From: Pseudorhodoplanes sp.
Lineage (GTDB): Bacteria > Pseudomonadota > Alphaproteobacteria > Rhizobiales > Xanthobacteraceae
DNA length: 5,168 nucleotides
Reading direction: 5' to 3'
NCBI GenBank assembly: GCA_008933495.1
Contig: WBUW01000253.1
Span: forward strand, 1-5,168
The position numbers and the translations under genes were made by a program. Shown piece after piece: positions 4,799 to 5,168 of this stretch (position 1 is its first letter; every line of letters begins with the position of its first letter). The notes beneath the pieces are model-generated. The model was given only the letters and a program-made list of their open reading frames with translations. It was not told where the DNA came from and did no database searches.

Positions 4799-5168
4799 CT
4801 ATCCGGGCTGTCGCGTCGTCTTGGCTTTGCGGCCCTTCGATTTGTCGGCTTTTGCCCTCGCTTCGGCGATTTTCTCTTTGGCTTCGCGAAGCGCTTCGGC
4901 GCGGTCGTGGGCGACGGATTGAATGTCGGCGATATCGCGCTCCAGAGAGTCATACCTGCGCCGGATTTCGTCCATCTGATTGGCCGCCTCGAGCAACTGT
5001 CCAGAATATTGTCGAAAAGTGCCCGGGTAGAAAATTCGGCAACATTGCTGATTGAGTTTTTGGATAGCAAAGTCGGCTTTCGCGCGAGCCTGTTGATAAT
5101 GCTCGATCAGCTGATTTTGCTGGTAATTGAACAGGTCGAACAAGGCCCGTTCCGTCGCGGTCAAATTG
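4799..5168 (-). CDS. Unrecognised coiled-coil protein (start at or beyond the window edge)
   Basis: The open frame runs from the window edge to a TAG at 4799-4801. A TTG at 5162-5164 is the first possible start seen, but the frame is still open in the last bases and no ribosome site can be inspected, so the true start may lie outside. The visible 121-122 residues are almost wholly helical. A Gln-rich segment (about 14-41: NYQQNQLIEHYQQ and so on) is followed by a short loop with CC, FYPGTF and Y (41-53). A long charged heptad-like helix follows (about 56-108: DEIRRRYDSLERDIADIQ and ALREAKEKIAEARAK), ending in a Lys/Arg-rich tail. No membrane segment or catalytic motif is seen. It shares the strand of the phage genes but is cut off from them by a terminator. 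It may be an early or middle phage gene; no function is assigned. Confidence 0.7.
   Translation of the reverse strand, partial: NLTATERALFDLFNYQQNQLIEHYQQARAKADFAIQKLNQQCCRIFYPGTFRQYSGQLLEAANQMDEIRRRYDSLERDIADIQSVAHDRAEALREAKEKIAEARAKADKSKGRKAKTTRQPG

Noticed and set aside
1..5168. CRISPR array, tRNA, rRNA or insertion sequence
   Set aside because: No regularly spaced repeats, cloverleaf, rRNA core sequence, transposase or paired terminal repeats with target duplication were seen.

Overview
The window is a block of tailed-phage (prophage-like) genes, almost all on the minus strand. It is GC-rich with G/C-ending codons and strong AAAGGA/GGAG ribosome sites. The capsid and regulator resemble those of Mu-like (transposable) phages, and the codon style fits an alphaproteobacterial host. 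That host assignment is an inference, because no host marker gene is present.

Reading in the direction of transcription (right to left), the first gene is the end of an unrecognised coiled-coil protein (4799-5168, cut by the window edge), followed by a good rho-independent terminator (4754-4781). Next comes a leader of about 375 bp without a convincing gene. It holds a promoter-like element, a 26-bp perfect palindrome with a 2-bp centre (4608-4633) and a 12-bp-stem hairpin (4442-4475). A second unit then begins: a Mor-type transcription activator (3961-4422) whose stop codon overlaps the start of a gpT-family major capsid protein (3035-3967). After that come a tail assembly chaperone (2634-2975), a possible 31-residue bridging ORF (2542-2637), a 695-residue tail tape measure protein (464-2551) and an 88-residue HTH-like protein (171-437). 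The unit ends tail-to-tail against a plus-strand gene whose last 32 codons end at position 101.

Each recognised gene is intact and has its own ribosome site or coupling. The set therefore encodes a shell protein, a tail-length ruler with its chaperone, and a regulator. What is odd is the gene set. In Mu, the capsid gene T is separated from the chaperone/tape-measure pair by head-tail joining, sheath and tube genes, and Mor lies far upstream. Here all of those are missing, the regulator is welded to the capsid gene, and no baseplate or fibre genes follow the tape measure. This could be a deletion-derived prophage remnant, a shuffled phage whose other genes lie elsewhere, or a satellite-like element that supplies only size-determining parts. 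The sequence alone does not decide between these.
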